Assembly: GCA_965659745.1 (NCBI GenBank)
Contig: CBFHXF010000002.1
Span: 31,148-95,147, forward strand
Origin: VMCP01 sp965659745
Lineage (GTDB): Bacteria; Bacteroidota; Bacteroidia; NS11-12g; UBA955
Direction of reading: 5' to 3'
Length of the DNA: 64,000 nt
How positions within the stretch are numbered: position 1 is the stretch's first letter; each line of letters starts with the position of its first letter. This document shows, piece by piece, positions 27,202 through 36,474 of this stretch. A program made the position numbers and the translations under genes. A model generated the notes under the pieces. It saw only the letters and a list, made by a program, of their open reading frames with translations, did no database searches and was not told the DNA's origin.

Positions 27202-30156
27202 ATGGAAGTTGTAAATACAAAAAGATTTGAGGTAGTTTTTACTTTTGTGAATCATCCCTTTTTTGGGATGGTCGTAGAAGCCAATGCCATACAGTTGCTA
27301 GAAAATGGCAATCCGTCGCTTACATTTCAGCGCATTCGCAAGCAAAATGCAGATTATTATGGATTAGACGACAATCAGAAAAAGGCTGTTAACATCATAG
27401 AAAATTATGAAGTAGATCAAATAATGAAGAAATTTTACACGGGAAATAAGAAAATCCGTGCCACCGATTTCTTCGCCAAACATTTTAATGAAGATGTAAA
27501 AAAACTGGTTCGGGAAAATATCGAGAATAATCTGGTGAAGCTATTAAATATCATCAAAGATTATCCATTGTATCGGTCTGGGAACTTGGGTGAGCCCATG
27601 GGTTCTCGATTGCATTTCAGCAATGAACCTGCTACAGTTCTATTTCATTTCAGACGTGACGAAGAAGGTATCAACTATTTTGTTACCCTGCGTCATAAAG
27701 ATGAAAAAGTGCATATTTATGAAAAAGATGCCGAGTTATTAGTAGGAAAGCCCGCATGGTTGCTCACTCGCGATAAACTCCTATTTTTCCACGAACATAT
27801 CGACGGAAATAAAATCAAACCGTTTTTTAGCAAAAAACACATACATATAGATCCCAAGCAAGAAGAATTGTATCTTCAAAAATTCGTACTTCCCCTTCTC
27901 GAAAATCACGATGTTTTCGCAAAAGGTTTTAGCATACAAACCGAACAATTGGAGGTGCGTCCTGTATTAAGAGTGACCAAAGTTCTGGAACATGCTCCAC
28001 AGGCTATATTGTATTTTCAGTATGGAAATTGGCAGTTTCCCTATCACGTAGATAAACGGGTAAATGTGCGATTAGCAAAAGAAAACGATGAGTATACCTT
28101 TTATCGAATCAAGCGCTCCTACAAAACGGAAAAAGAGAAAATTAAGATTTTATTAGAGCTTGGATTGGTGCATGGAGAGGGTAGTATCTTCAAAAGTGAA
28201 ACAGAAGATGCTAAAACCTATGCACTGATAGAGTGGTTAAATGACAATACCGAAAATCTCAAGCGCGAAGGATTTAAAATCGAACAAGACTTCAACGAGA
28301 TAAAATACCACCTCGGAACGGTTGAGCTAAAAGTAAAAGTAAATCAGTCAGACGATTGGTTTGATGTAATGGCCATCGTGAAATTTGGGGAAGTTGAAAT
28401 TCCTTTTAAGCGTTTACGAAACCATATACTAAATAACAAACAAGAGTTTGTATTACCCGACGGCTCTGTCGCAATCATTCCCAAAGAATGGTTTGCACGT
28501 TTTGCTAAAGTTATAAACTTCTCGGAGGAAACAGCAGAAGGCCTGAGAATCAAAAAAATACATTTGAGTTTGTTAGAGGATATTCAACCCTTTATGGAGG
28601 AAGAATTGCCTTCATCTGATTGGGTGGAAACCATTACAAATCAGGGAATACCCGAATATGATTTGCCTCAAGGCTTTAAAGCCACTTTGCGGGAATATCA
28701 AAAGCAAGGATATGACTGGCTACGATTTATTTTAGAAAACGGACTTGGCGCGTTGTTAGCCGATGATATGGGATTGGGTAAAACCATCCAAACATTAGCC
28801 GTTATACAACATATAAATCTAGATTATAAACAAGGCCCTTATTATAGTAAGCGTCCTTCCCGCGAACAATTACAGGAATGGTCGGAAAAGCCAGAACATA
28901 ATGATACATTTTGGGTGGGACCTGCCGTTGTAGTATGTCCAAAATCTTTATTATACAATTGGAAATCGGAGGCAGCAAAGTTTGCTCCTGATTTAAAAGT
29001 ATGCATTTACAACGGACTTGGAAGGCATAAATTGATAGCAGATTTCTCCGAATTCGATTTGCTTATTATGAGTTACGGAACCCTACGCAACGATACCGAA
29101 ATCTTGCGCAAATTTGAGTTTCGTTTGATGGTATTAGACGAGAGTCAAGCCATTAAAAATCCTTCCTCGCTAACTGCCCGGAATTTGCTCAAAATACCGG
29201 TAAAGAAAAGAATTGCCCTCACTGGTACCCCAATTGAAAATACATTAGCTGATGTTTGGAGTCAAATGAATTTCTTAAATCCTGGACTTCTAGGTAGTTT
29301 TACGTACTTCGAAAAGAATTTTATTAAACCTATCGAAAAAACAGGCAATGAAAGGAAAACAAAAGAATTAAAACGATTTATAGATCCCTTTGTGTTACGT
29401 CGTACCAAAGGCCAGGTAATGAAAGACCTTCCCCCGAAAATTGAAAAAATTCATTACTGTGAGATGAATGAGGAGCAGGAAGAGCTGTATGAAAGAGTAA
29501 AGAGCCAATATCGAAATGAAATTTTGAGCCATGTAAACCAGGTAGGTATCAATAAATCTAGATTGAAAATCTTCAACGGCTTGATGCACTTGAGACAATT
29601 AGCGTTGAATCCTATACTTAAAGAACACGATTACCAAGGTAGTAGTGGCAAGGATGAAGAAATCATTCATATGTTGGTACGCGCCATTGAAAACGGACAT
29701 AAAATTTTGTTGTTTTCACAGTTTGTAGGGTATTTGAAAAATATTGCAGAAATACTCAAAGAACAACATATCGATTTTTGCTACTTAGACGGTTCAATGG
29801 ACGAAAAAGACCGCGCAGAGCAAATTGATATTTTCCAAGAAAAGGAAGGAATTAAAGTGTTTCTTTTGAGTTTGAGAGCCGGAAATAGCGGTTTGAATTT
29901 GACGGCTGCCGATTATGTATTTCTGGCAGACCCATGGTGGAATCCTTTTACCATGAAACAAGCGGAAGACAGAGCCCATAGGATCGGACAAAATCGTACG
30001 GTTATGAGTTATAAGTTCATCACCAAAAATACCATTGAGGAAAAAATCCTATCCTTACAACAGCGGAAAACCAAACTAGCAGAAAGCATTATTCCAGATG
30101 AAGATACCCTCTTGAATAATCTAGATATGCAAGAATTGGAAGAACTTTTGAGCTAA
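27202..30156 (+). CDS. SNF2-family DNA-dependent ATPase
   Basis: 984 residues. The N-terminal ~480 residues are beta-rich and charged with no motif I recognise; similar leaders occur in stand-alone bacterial SNF2 proteins. The ATPase core starts near 500: Walker A in ADDMGLGKTIQT (about 520-531), Walker B as LDESQAIKN, SAT-like LTGTPIEN, then the second RecA domain with KILLFSQFVGYL, LSLRAGNSGLNLTAADYVFL and AEDRAHRIGQ. Such proteins translocate on duplex DNA and remodel protein-DNA complexes; the bacterial role is poorly defined. The ung gene follows after 6 bases, a pairing that suggests but does not prove a DNA-repair context. Confidence 0.93.
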   Translation: MEVVNTKRFEVVFTFVNHPFFGMVVEANAIQLLENGNPSLTFQRIRKQNADYYGLDDNQKKAVNIIENYEVDQIMKKFYTGNKKIRATDFFAKHFNEDVKKLVRENIENNLVKLLNIIKDYPLYRSGNLGEPMGSRLHFSNEPATVLFHFRRDEEGINYFVTLRHKDEKVHIYEKDAELLVGKPAWLLTRDKLLFFHEHIDGNKIKPFFSKKHIHIDPKQEELYLQKFVLPLLENHDVFAKGFSIQTEQLEVRPVLRVTKVLEHAPQAILYFQYGNWQFPYHVDKRVNVRLAKENDEYTFYRIKRSYKTEKEKIKILLELGLVHGEGSIFKSETEDAKTYALIEWLNDNTENLKREGFKIEQDFNEIKYHLGTVELKVKVNQSDDWFDVMAIVKFGEVEIPFKRLRNHILNNKQEFVLPDGSVAIIPKEWFARFAKVINFSEETAEGLRIKKIHLSLLEDIQPFMEEELPSSDWVETITNQGIPEYDLPQGFKATLREYQKQGYDWLRFILENGLGALLADDMGLGKTIQTLAVIQHINLDYKQGPYYSKRPSREQLQEWSEKPEHNDTFWVGPAVVVCPKSLLYNWKSEAAKFAPDLKVCIYNGLGRHKLIADFSEFDLLIMSYGTLRNDTEILRKFEFRLMVLDESQAIKNPSSLTARNLLKIPVKKRIALTGTPIENTLADVWSQMNFLNPGLLGSFTYFEKNFIKPIEKTGNERKTKELKRFIDPFVLRRTKGQVMKDLPPKIEKIHYCEMNEEQEELYERVKSQYRNEILSHVNQVGINKSRLKIFNGLMHLRQLALNPILKEHDYQGSSGKDEEIIHMLVRAIENGHKILLFSQFVGYLKNIAEILKEQHIDFCYLDGSMDEKDRAEQIDIFQEKEGIKVFLLSLRAGNSGLNLTAADYVFLADPWWNPFTMKQAEDRAHRIGQNRTVMSYKFITKNTIEEKILSLQQRKTKLAESIIPDEDTLLNNLDMQELEELLS

Positions 30157-30162
30157 TACAGT

Positions 30163-30843
30163 ATGCCTTTGGGTTTGTCTGAACAAAGCGAATGGCATTC
30201 TTGGTTTATTGAGAATGGGTTGATAGAAAAAATTCAATCTATGAATGAATTCATCGACCAAAAGCGATGTAAAGGCGTTCGTATATTTCCCCCGGAAAAT
30301 CAAGTCTTTAGAGCATGGGAATGTACGCCCTTTGAGCAAATTAAAGTGGTCATTATAGGTCAAGATCCCTACCATGGGCTAGGCCAGGCCAATGGACTGG
30401 CATTTAGTGTAAATAAAGGCATTAGCTTGCCTCCATCATTGCGAAATATATTCAGCGAGATACAAAGAGATATCCCTGGAACTAAATTATTACATGGAGA
30501 TTTGACTTCATGGGCACAGCAAGGTGTATTTTTAATGAATACCATTCTCAGTGTGGAGGAGGGGATGCCCTTGTCGCACCAAAATTTGGGATGGAATTCT
30601 ATTACGATGGCTACTATTTAACGGATTGCGCAGCAAAAAAATCCAGTTGTTTTTATGCTCTGGGGAAGCAAAGCCCAGGATTTATTAAAAGATATTGAAA
30701 TTAAGAATCACGTCGTATTGACATCTTCGCATCCAAGTCCATTATCGGTGTATCGCGGATTCGCTGGATGTTCCCATTTTAGTCAAGCAAATTTATTTCT
30801 CCAAAGCAACGGAATTAAAGAAATTGATTGGAGCATTCGTTAA
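30163..30843 (+). pseudogene. ung: Uracil-DNA glycosylase with an in-frame TAA (codon 153)
   Basis: The frame encodes a full-length (226-codon) family-1 uracil-DNA glycosylase interrupted by one TAA at 30619-30621. Before the stop: GQDPYHGLGQANGLAFSV with the catalytic Asp (about residue 67), and LLHGDLTSWAQQGVFLMNT. After it, in the same frame and without shift: VVFMLWGSKAQ and the HPSPLS loop (about 190-195), which closes the active site. Aligned from memory to E. coli Ung the stop falls at a non-conserved helix residue. TAA is used as an ordinary stop elsewhere, so recoding is unlikely. A nonsense mutation or a base-calling/assembly error are the two explanations; the N-terminal piece alone lacks the HPSPLS loop and should be inactive. 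Confidence 0.85.
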
Positions 30844-30903
30844 GGAATCTGTACACCGTGCTTGTGTGTGAATATATTGGAATAGTTGCCTGTGATAATT
30901 GAT

Positions 30904-30911
30904 TACTTTTG
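30904..30911 (+). promoter_or_regulatory. -7 promoter box TACTTTTG for the FtsE-like gene
   Basis: An exact TAnnTTTG match ending 3 bases before a GTG at 30915. It overlaps the TTG at 30909 that would give a longer frame, which argues for the GTG as the real start. No -33 box at the usual distance. Confidence 0.5.
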
Positions 30912-30914
30912 TAT

Positions 30915-31604
30915 GTGGAATTTCCAATAAAAATAGAACAAGCCACTCTTTATCAAGGCAGAATACCCATTTTAAAGAATATCGACTTAACCGTACATCC
31001 CGGTGAATTTGTATTTTTAGTGGGCAGAACCGGTTCCGGTAAGTCAACCATTTTGAAAACCTTATATGGGGAAATTCCTCTTACAGAAGGACAAGCAGAG
31101 GTAAGTGGGATGCAGTTGAATGGTTTAAAAGAATCTAAAATTCCATTTTTACGCAGACAGTTGGGCATTGTTTTTCAAGATTTTCAATTATTGAGCGATC
31201 GCTCCGCTATCGATAATCTGTTATTTGTATTAAAGGCAACAGGATGGAAAAAACAAGATGTTATGTTGGCGAGATGTAATGAGGTTTTAGGCATTGTAGG
31301 TCTCGAGAATAAGGGTTATAAATATCCCTCAGAGTTAAGCGGTGGAGAACAACAGCGCTTGGTAATAGCACGCGCCTTACTTAACAATCCTAAATTGGTT
31401 TTAGCCGATGAACCTACTGGAAGTTTGGATCCACGGGTAAGCGATGAGGTTATGGAATTGCTCCAAAAAATTTGTGCGGAGGGCACTTCTGTCCTTATGG
31501 CTACCCATGATTATCGTTTGATTCAAAAGTATGGTGGAAGCATATACGAGGTAAAAGACCAAAATTTGACCTTGTTGCCAGATGTTACTTACCTGAACTG
31601 GTAA
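30915..31604 (+). CDS. ftsE: FtsE-like ABC transporter ATP-binding protein
   Basis: 229 residues from GTG 30915 (VEFPIKIEQATLYQ); a TTG at 30909 would add two residues but lies in the -7 box. Walker A GRTGSGKST (about 37-45), Q-loop VFQDFQLLSDRSA, signature LSGGEQQR, Walker B LVLADEPTGSLD and the switch His in MATHDYRL are all present. The order and the FQDFQLL segment fit FtsE (or the related LolD group), which with the membrane protein FtsX controls cell-wall hydrolases at division. ftsX is not adjacent; a convergent membrane-protein gene follows after 12 bases. Confidence 0.85.
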   Translation: MEFPIKIEQATLYQGRIPILKNIDLTVHPGEFVFLVGRTGSGKSTILKTLYGEIPLTEGQAEVSGMQLNGLKESKIPFLRRQLGIVFQDFQLLSDRSAIDNLLFVLKATGWKKQDVMLARCNEVLGIVGLENKGYKYPSELSGGEQQRLVIARALLNNPKLVLADEPTGSLDPRVSDEVMELLQKICAEGTSVLMATHDYRLIQKYGGSIYEVKDQNLTLLPDVTYLNW

Positions 31605-31616
31605 TAGATTTCAAAA

Positions 31617-33107
31617 TTAGTTTAACGGAGAAATGCGATAAAGCTCCAATACCCCATTTATTCCTGTATCGCGGTATAATCGTGTGAATTTTACATATGG
31701 TTGTTTGGGGGGATTCGACATAGAATCATAACTCAATTTGGTTCGATTCATCCGACCGTGAGTAAAAGAGAGCCAATATCCAGGACGTAAACTAAGATCT
31801 TCAAAGGGAATAAACTTTAAACGGTGCAAAAATTTTCCATTTGCCTTCATCTGTGCCGTGTCCATTCGTTCATTGCCTTTTATTGAATCCAACAAATAAT
31901 CATATTCATATGCATTTTGAACGGTAGCTGCATTTTGTGTGTATACCAGGATGGTTTTTTGAAGTCCACGAAAACTTTGTTTTTGATCGTCGTTTATTAT
32001 TCTTCGGCTAATCGCAATTTGTTCATGGACCCTATTGGGTCGTGTTTTTGCCATAGGTATAAACCACTGGGTCGTATTCCAAACAAAAAGGCCAATTGAA
32101 AACACAAGAGAATGCTGTAATAGACTTCCATTTCGAAGGGTTAGAATGAACAAAAAGGGAAGAAGGATCATGAATTCAATATTTCCTACGGAATACCAAG
32201 CGAACACAAGTTGAAGTAAGAATGCTATTGCATATGGACGATACCAATCGCTTTTTTGATAGCGGTATCGGCGTTCGCGTATATAGACTACGGCACCCAA
32301 AAGTATCAAAATGAACAACAAGATTGCGATACCCGAATAATAAGGGCTCCAAAGGTTCCAAAAAAGCACAATATCACCGTGTATTTGAAATAAGGTACGA
32401 ACAGAGTTAACAGCAAGGAATACAAAGTTTTTTAAATTGGGGATGGTTTGTACCAATCCTGCTTCTACGTCTTGAAATAATAATATATTAAGCGAAGTAC
32501 CTGTGGTTAAACCCACCGCCGAATAGGTTAATATTGGCACGAATAGTCCGAGAATTAACGGATAATAATTTCGATATTTTTTCCAATCTCTTGGGAAAAG
32601 TAATCCTATTAACCAAAATATGTGAATTTGATGAAACAACGTGGCAATGCCTAACCAAATAGCTGCGCGAAAAGGTTTGTTGTTTTCATATAAATACGAA
32701 CCGATTAAAGACAGTAAAATAGGGTAGAAGTACACTTCGTTTTCGATATTGTACTTTGTAAAAGCAAAACCGGAAAGTAAGAATAAAAGTGCTAAATAGA
32801 TTCGATTTTGAGACCAATGACGATGCTCTAAAATCTTCATTAAAACAAAAACACAGCCAAGAGAAACGAGTAAATGAAGGGTACTAAAAAACAGAAGGGG
32901 ATCATCCGTTAGGTGTAGAGGATGAATTATCAACCATAGATCTTTTAAAAAATATTTGTGAAGTAGATGGTGTGAATTCCAAAGATCACCTTTTATCAGC
33001 TCACATGCATAACCATAACTATCACCCGTAAATTCTAAAGGGGGAAATAGGAATCTACCTACAGCGTAGATAACCAGTAATAGCCAAAACAAACCTTTTC
33101 TTGCCAC
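31617..33107 (-). CDS. Polytopic membrane protein, possible glycosyltransferase
   Basis: 496 residues, start codon GTG at 33107. About 10-11 hydrophobic segments (for example MARKGLFWLLLVIYAVGRF and YIRERRYRYQKSDW between segments) are followed by a soluble C-terminal ~120 residues. An acidic pair early in the first external loop (FTGDSYGYACELIKGDLWNSHH) is reminiscent of GT-C glycosyltransferases, whose catalytic Asp lies there. No closer family is recognised and the reaction is not known. A TATATTTG box ends 7 bases before the GTG. It is divergent from the CCA-adding enzyme gene. Confidence 0.65.
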   Translation of the reverse strand: MARKGLFWLLLVIYAVGRFLFPPLEFTGDSYGYACELIKGDLWNSHHLLHKYFLKDLWLIIHPLHLTDDPLLFFSTLHLLVSLGCVFVLMKILEHRHWSQNRIYLALLFLLSGFAFTKYNIENEVYFYPILLSLIGSYLYENNKPFRAAIWLGIATLFHQIHIFWLIGLLFPRDWKKYRNYYPLILGLFVPILTYSAVGLTTGTSLNILLFQDVEAGLVQTIPNLKNFVFLAVNSVRTLFQIHGDIVLFWNLWSPYYSGIAILLFILILLGAVVYIRERRYRYQKSDWYRPYAIAFLLQLVFAWYSVGNIEFMILLPFLFILTLRNGSLLQHSLVFSIGLFVWNTTQWFIPMAKTRPNRVHEQIAISRRIINDDQKQSFRGLQKTILVYTQNAATVQNAYEYDYLLDSIKGNERMDTAQMKANGKFLHRLKFIPFEDLSLRPGYWLSFTHGRMNRTKLSYDSMSNPPKQPYVKFTRLYRDTGINGVLELYRISPLN

Positions 33108-33114
33108 GGATACA

Positions 33115-33122
33115 CAAATATA
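33115..33122 (-). promoter_or_regulatory. -7 promoter box TATATTTG for the membrane-protein gene
   Basis: An exact TAnnTTTG match on the minus strand, 7 bases before the GTG at 33107. Back-to-back with the box of the divergent cca gene. No clear -33 match. Confidence 0.45.
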
Positions 33123-33155
33123 AGCATTGAAGTACGGTAAAATAAAGCCGGTGGC

Positions 33156-33163
33156 TATCTTTG
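33156..33163 (+). promoter_or_regulatory. -7 promoter box TATCTTTG for cca
   Basis: An exact TAnnTTTG match. It lies downstream of the TTG at 33127 that would open the longest frame and ends 5 bases before a second TTG at 33169, so it argues for the latter as start and for a leaderless mRNA. Confidence 0.5.
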
Positions 33164-33168
33164 TAAAC

Positions 33169-34575
33169 TTGGACGCATTAAATAATCCTATTTTTCAGAA
33201 ATTGTCAGACACTGCAGAGGCCTTGTCTATATCCGCTTATGTGGTTGGCGGATATGTTAGAGATTTAATTCTAAATACGCAGAGTAAAGATTTAGACATT
33301 GTGGTTATCGGCTCGGGAATTGATTTTGCCGAGGCTTTTCATCAACAATTAAACGATTCGAATGCAAGCATTAATGTTTTCAAGAACTTTGGTACCGCTC
33401 AGATCAAATACCACGATTGGATTATTGAAATAATTGGGGCTAGAAAAGAAAGCTATCGCAAAGATTCTAGAAAGCCAATCATTGAAAACGGAAGTTTGAG
33501 CGACGATCAAAATCGAAGAGATTTTAGCATAAATTCCCTTTATTTATCTCTTGGGAAATCCGACTATGGAAGCCTTTTAGATCCATTCAATGGCGTGCAA
33601 GACATTCAAGATAAAATAATTCGAACGCATCAAAATCCAGATATAACGTTCTCTGACGATCCGTTGCGCATGCTCAGAGCCATTAGGTTTTCTGCTCGAT
33701 TGGGATTTGAGATTGAGAAAGAAACATGGGAAGGCATTAAAAGAAATGCGAACCGTATCGAAATCGTTTCTCAAGAAAGAATTAGCGATGAATTAAATGC
33801 AATGATAATGGGCAAGAAGCCCTCGGTAGCCTTTAATTTGCTATATGAAAGCGGTTTGCTACACTATTTCTTTCCCGAATTGGTAGCCTTACAAGGCGTT
33901 GAAACAAGAGACGGTCTCTCACATAAAGACAACTTTTATCATACATTACAAGTATTGGATCAGATATGTGTATTGACCGATAATTTGTGGCTACGCTGGT
34001 CGGCCATACTTCATGATATCGCAAAACCTGCAACCAAACGATTTGAACCCGGACATGGCTGGACCTTTCACGGTCATGAAGACCGGGGTTCTCGAATGGT
34101 AAAAGGTATTTTTAGAAGGATGAAATTGCCCTTAGACGAGAAAATGCGTTATGTAGAAAAATTGGTTGCGATGCATTTAAGGCCAATAGTGATTTCCAAA
34201 GAGATCGTAACAGATAGTGCTGTAAGGCGTTTAATTGTAGAAGCCGGTGATGATATTTATGATTTATTAAAGCTCTGTCAAGCAGATATAACGAGTAAGA
34301 ATAAAATCAAGGTTCAACGCCATCTAGACGGATTGAAAATAGTAGAGCAGAAAATACAAGATGTTATCGAAAGAGATGAATTAAGAAACTTTCAACCTGT
34401 GTTAACGGGTAATCATATTGTTGAGCGATATCAAATTACCAAGCCTCAAGATATTGGTGTGATAAAAAATGAGGTGCGCGACGCGATTTTAGACGGTCGC
34501 ATTCCAAATGAATTGAGTGCTTCATTGGGTTTGTCCGATGAAATAGCCCTTAGATTGGGGATTTCTAAAAAGTAG
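33169..34575 (+). CDS. cca: CCA tRNA nucleotidyltransferase with HD domain
   Basis: 468 residues from TTG 33169. A TTG at 33127 adds 14 residues but precedes the -7 box. The enzyme adds or repairs the 3' CCA of tRNA. The class II nucleotidyltransferase motif VGGYVRD is at about 26-32, with the metal Asp pair DLDIVV at about 41-46. RRDFSINSLY and DPLRMLRAIRFSARLGFEI are the next family segments. An HD domain (LHDIAKP ... HEDRGSRM) follows, giving phosphodiesterase-like potential. Whether it makes the whole CCA or only part cannot be told from sequence alone. Confidence 0.92.
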   Translation: MDALNNPIFQKLSDTAEALSISAYVVGGYVRDLILNTQSKDLDIVVIGSGIDFAEAFHQQLNDSNASINVFKNFGTAQIKYHDWIIEIIGARKESYRKDSRKPIIENGSLSDDQNRRDFSINSLYLSLGKSDYGSLLDPFNGVQDIQDKIIRTHQNPDITFSDDPLRMLRAIRFSARLGFEIEKETWEGIKRNANRIEIVSQERISDELNAMIMGKKPSVAFNLLYESGLLHYFFPELVALQGVETRDGLSHKDNFYHTLQVLDQICVLTDNLWLRWSAILHDIAKPATKRFEPGHGWTFHGHEDRGSRMVKGIFRRMKLPLDEKMRYVEKLVAMHLRPIVISKEIVTDSAVRRLIVEAGDDIYDLLKLCQADITSKNKIKVQRHLDGLKIVEQKIQDVIERDELRNFQPVLTGNHIVERYQITKPQDIGVIKNEVRDAILDGRIPNELSASLGLSDEIALRLGISKK

Positions 34576-34633
34576 AAAATACAATTGAATTATAGAGAAT
34601 CCGTCTTTTTTTAAGATTTTTGCTGTAAATAAA

Positions 34634-35905
34634 ATGATAACCTTACCTAGACTACGAAATAATCCCGAAGAAGTGATTGCACGTCTTGCAATTAGAGGGA
34701 TAGACGCCAAATTAATGATTGAAGAAGTTCTCAAAATAGACGAGGAAATACGGTCGTTAAAGTCGGAAATGGAGTCTTTAAAAGCAGAAAGCAACGCTAA
34801 GGCTGCATCTGTAGGTAAGCTTATGAAGGAAGGAAAGATTGACGAAGCCAATAAAATAAAAGAGACAGCTGCACAATCCAAGACTACCATCAAATCAATG
34901 GAGGAAAAATTAGCCGAATTGGATGCGTCATTGTTTGATCAATTAGTGGTGATTCCAAATCCACCTGATGTGAGTGTGCCAACCGGAAAAAGTGCAGAAG
35001 ATAATAAAACAGAAGGCGTTTTTGGAACCATGCCCCAATTACCAGAGGGCAGTGTGCCGCATTGGGATTTGGCGAAGAAATATGATTTAATCGATTTTGA
35101 TTTAGGTGTTAAAATTGCGGGAGCTGGATTTCCCGTATATAAAGGTAAAGGGGCTATTGTTCAAAGGGCATTGATTCAATTTTTCTTAAATGAAGCGGGA
35201 AGAGCTGGATATACAGAAATTCAACCTCCCTTGATGGTGAATGCGCAAAGTGGATATGGTACAGGTCAGTTACCCGATAAAGAGGGACAAATGTATTATG
35301 TGAATGAAGACGATCTGTATTTGATTCCAACAGCGGAAGTCCCTATTACCAATATCTTTAGAGATGAAATGATAAAATCGGAGCAATTTCCTATTAAATA
35401 TTGCGGTTATACGCCATGTTTTAGAAGGGAAGCGGGAAGTTACGGCGCACATGTAAGAGGATTAAATCGCTTACATCAATTTGATAAGGTTGAAATTGTG
35501 CAATTGGTACATCCTGAAAAAAGCTATGAAACATTGGCAAACATGTCTGAATATGTTCAATCCTTGTTGTCAAAATTGGGCTTGCACTATCGAGTATTGC
35601 TTCTATGTGGCGGCGATATGGGTTTTACCAGCGCCAAAACGTACGATATGGAGGTGTGGTCTCCCGCCCAACAAATGTGGTTAGAATGTTCTTCTGTTAG
35701 TAATTTTGAAACGTATCAGTCTAATCGATTGGGTTGCCGATTCAAAGACGAAAATGGAAAATCACAACTTCCCCATACTTTAAACGGCAGTGCTTTGGCA
35801 TTACCCAGAATTGTGGCGGCATTATTAGAAACGTATCAAACTCCTGAGGGAATTGTAGTTCCTGAGGTATTGCGTCCGTATACAGGCTTTGATATTATCG
35901 CATGA
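34634..35905 (+). CDS. serS: Seryl-tRNA synthetase
   Basis: 423 residues. It charges tRNA-Ser in the cytoplasm. The N-terminal ~110 residues form the long antiparallel coiled coil that grips the tRNA variable arm (EEIRSLKSEMESLKAES). The class II core has motif 2 FRREAGSYG (after TPCFRRE) and motif 3 GSALALPRIVAALLE, plus LIPTAEVPITN for serine/ATP binding. Its stop overlaps the ATG of the DinB/YfiT-like gene (ATGA). The upstream box GATTTTTG misses the consensus by one base. Confidence 0.97.
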   Translation: MITLPRLRNNPEEVIARLAIRGIDAKLMIEEVLKIDEEIRSLKSEMESLKAESNAKAASVGKLMKEGKIDEANKIKETAAQSKTTIKSMEEKLAELDASLFDQLVVIPNPPDVSVPTGKSAEDNKTEGVFGTMPQLPEGSVPHWDLAKKYDLIDFDLGVKIAGAGFPVYKGKGAIVQRALIQFFLNEAGRAGYTEIQPPLMVNAQSGYGTGQLPDKEGQMYYVNEDDLYLIPTAEVPITNIFRDEMIKSEQFPIKYCGYTPCFRREAGSYGAHVRGLNRLHQFDKVEIVQLVHPEKSYETLANMSEYVQSLLSKLGLHYRVLLLCGGDMGFTSAKTYDMEVWSPAQQMWLECSSVSNFETYQSNRLGCRFKDENGKSQLPHTLNGSALALPRIVAALLETYQTPEGIVVPEVLRPYTGFDIIA

Positions 35906-36408
35906 GCGGATTTGACTGGGATAAAGACTACTCCTTAGAGGAGTTGCTTCAATCGGTTATTGCCGTTAAAGAATTTCCAAATAAATTGGCTCGAGTAATC
36001 AATACCCTAAAGCCAGAAGATTTTGATAAAACCTATCGGGAAGGTTCTTGGAATATAAGGCAATTAATTCATCATTTGGCAGATTCTCACATGAATGGCT
36101 ATTTAAGAACCCAGCATATTATTTGTCAAGATGTGAATGAAATTCAATTGTACAGTCAAGATGCATGGACCGGTGGAATGGGGAAAGATTTCCATCATGA
36201 GGCCAGTTTCATGATTTTGCTAGGACTTCACCAAAGATGGAGTTTATTATTACTTGAATGCTTGAAAAAACCGGAGCTTTACTTGGCAAAATCTATTTTC
36301 CACCCTGAAAGAGAACGGCAGGTTTCTTTAGCCCAGGCTATTGCCCTATATGCTTGGCATGGAGAGCATCATTTAGCGCAAATTATAGCAGCGAGCCAGT
36401 CAAATTAG
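35902..36408 (+). CDS. DinB/YfiT-like metal-dependent protein
   Basis: 168 residues. It belongs to the DinB-like four-helix bundle superfamily, closest by motif to YfiT/BstA proteins (thiol transferases or hydrolases). The metal-binding His are in LIHHLADSHMNGYLR and in the C-terminal WHGEHHLAQI, matching the expected three-His site. GSWNIRQLIHH is the typical start of the first motif. It overlaps serS by 4 bases and is probably translated from the same mRNA. The thiol cofactor and substrate are not known here. Confidence 0.85.
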   Translation: MSGFDWDKDYSLEELLQSVIAVKEFPNKLARVINTLKPEDFDKTYREGSWNIRQLIHHLADSHMNGYLRTQHIICQDVNEIQLYSQDAWTGGMGKDFHHEASFMILLGLHQRWSLLLLECLKKPELYLAKSIFHPERERQVSLAQAIALYAWHGEHHLAQIIAASQSN

Positions 36409-36461
36409 TCTCTTTCCATATAGAGATGGTATCTTAATTCGGAAAACCGACCGGAGTGGGT

Positions 36462-36469
36462 TAATTTTG
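36462..36469 (+). promoter_or_regulatory. -7 promoter box TAATTTTG for the cystathionine synthase operon
   Basis: An exact TAnnTTTG match. Its last base is the first base of an in-frame GTG at 36469, and it ends 5 bases before the ATG at 36475, which is therefore the better start. Confidence 0.5.
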
Positions 36470-36474
36470 TGCCA

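Noticed and set aside
30619..30621. TAA in ung as a recoded sense codon or a programmed frameshift
   Set aside because: TAA ends many other genes in this window, and the frame continues without a shift on both sides, so a plain nonsense change or sequence error is simpler.
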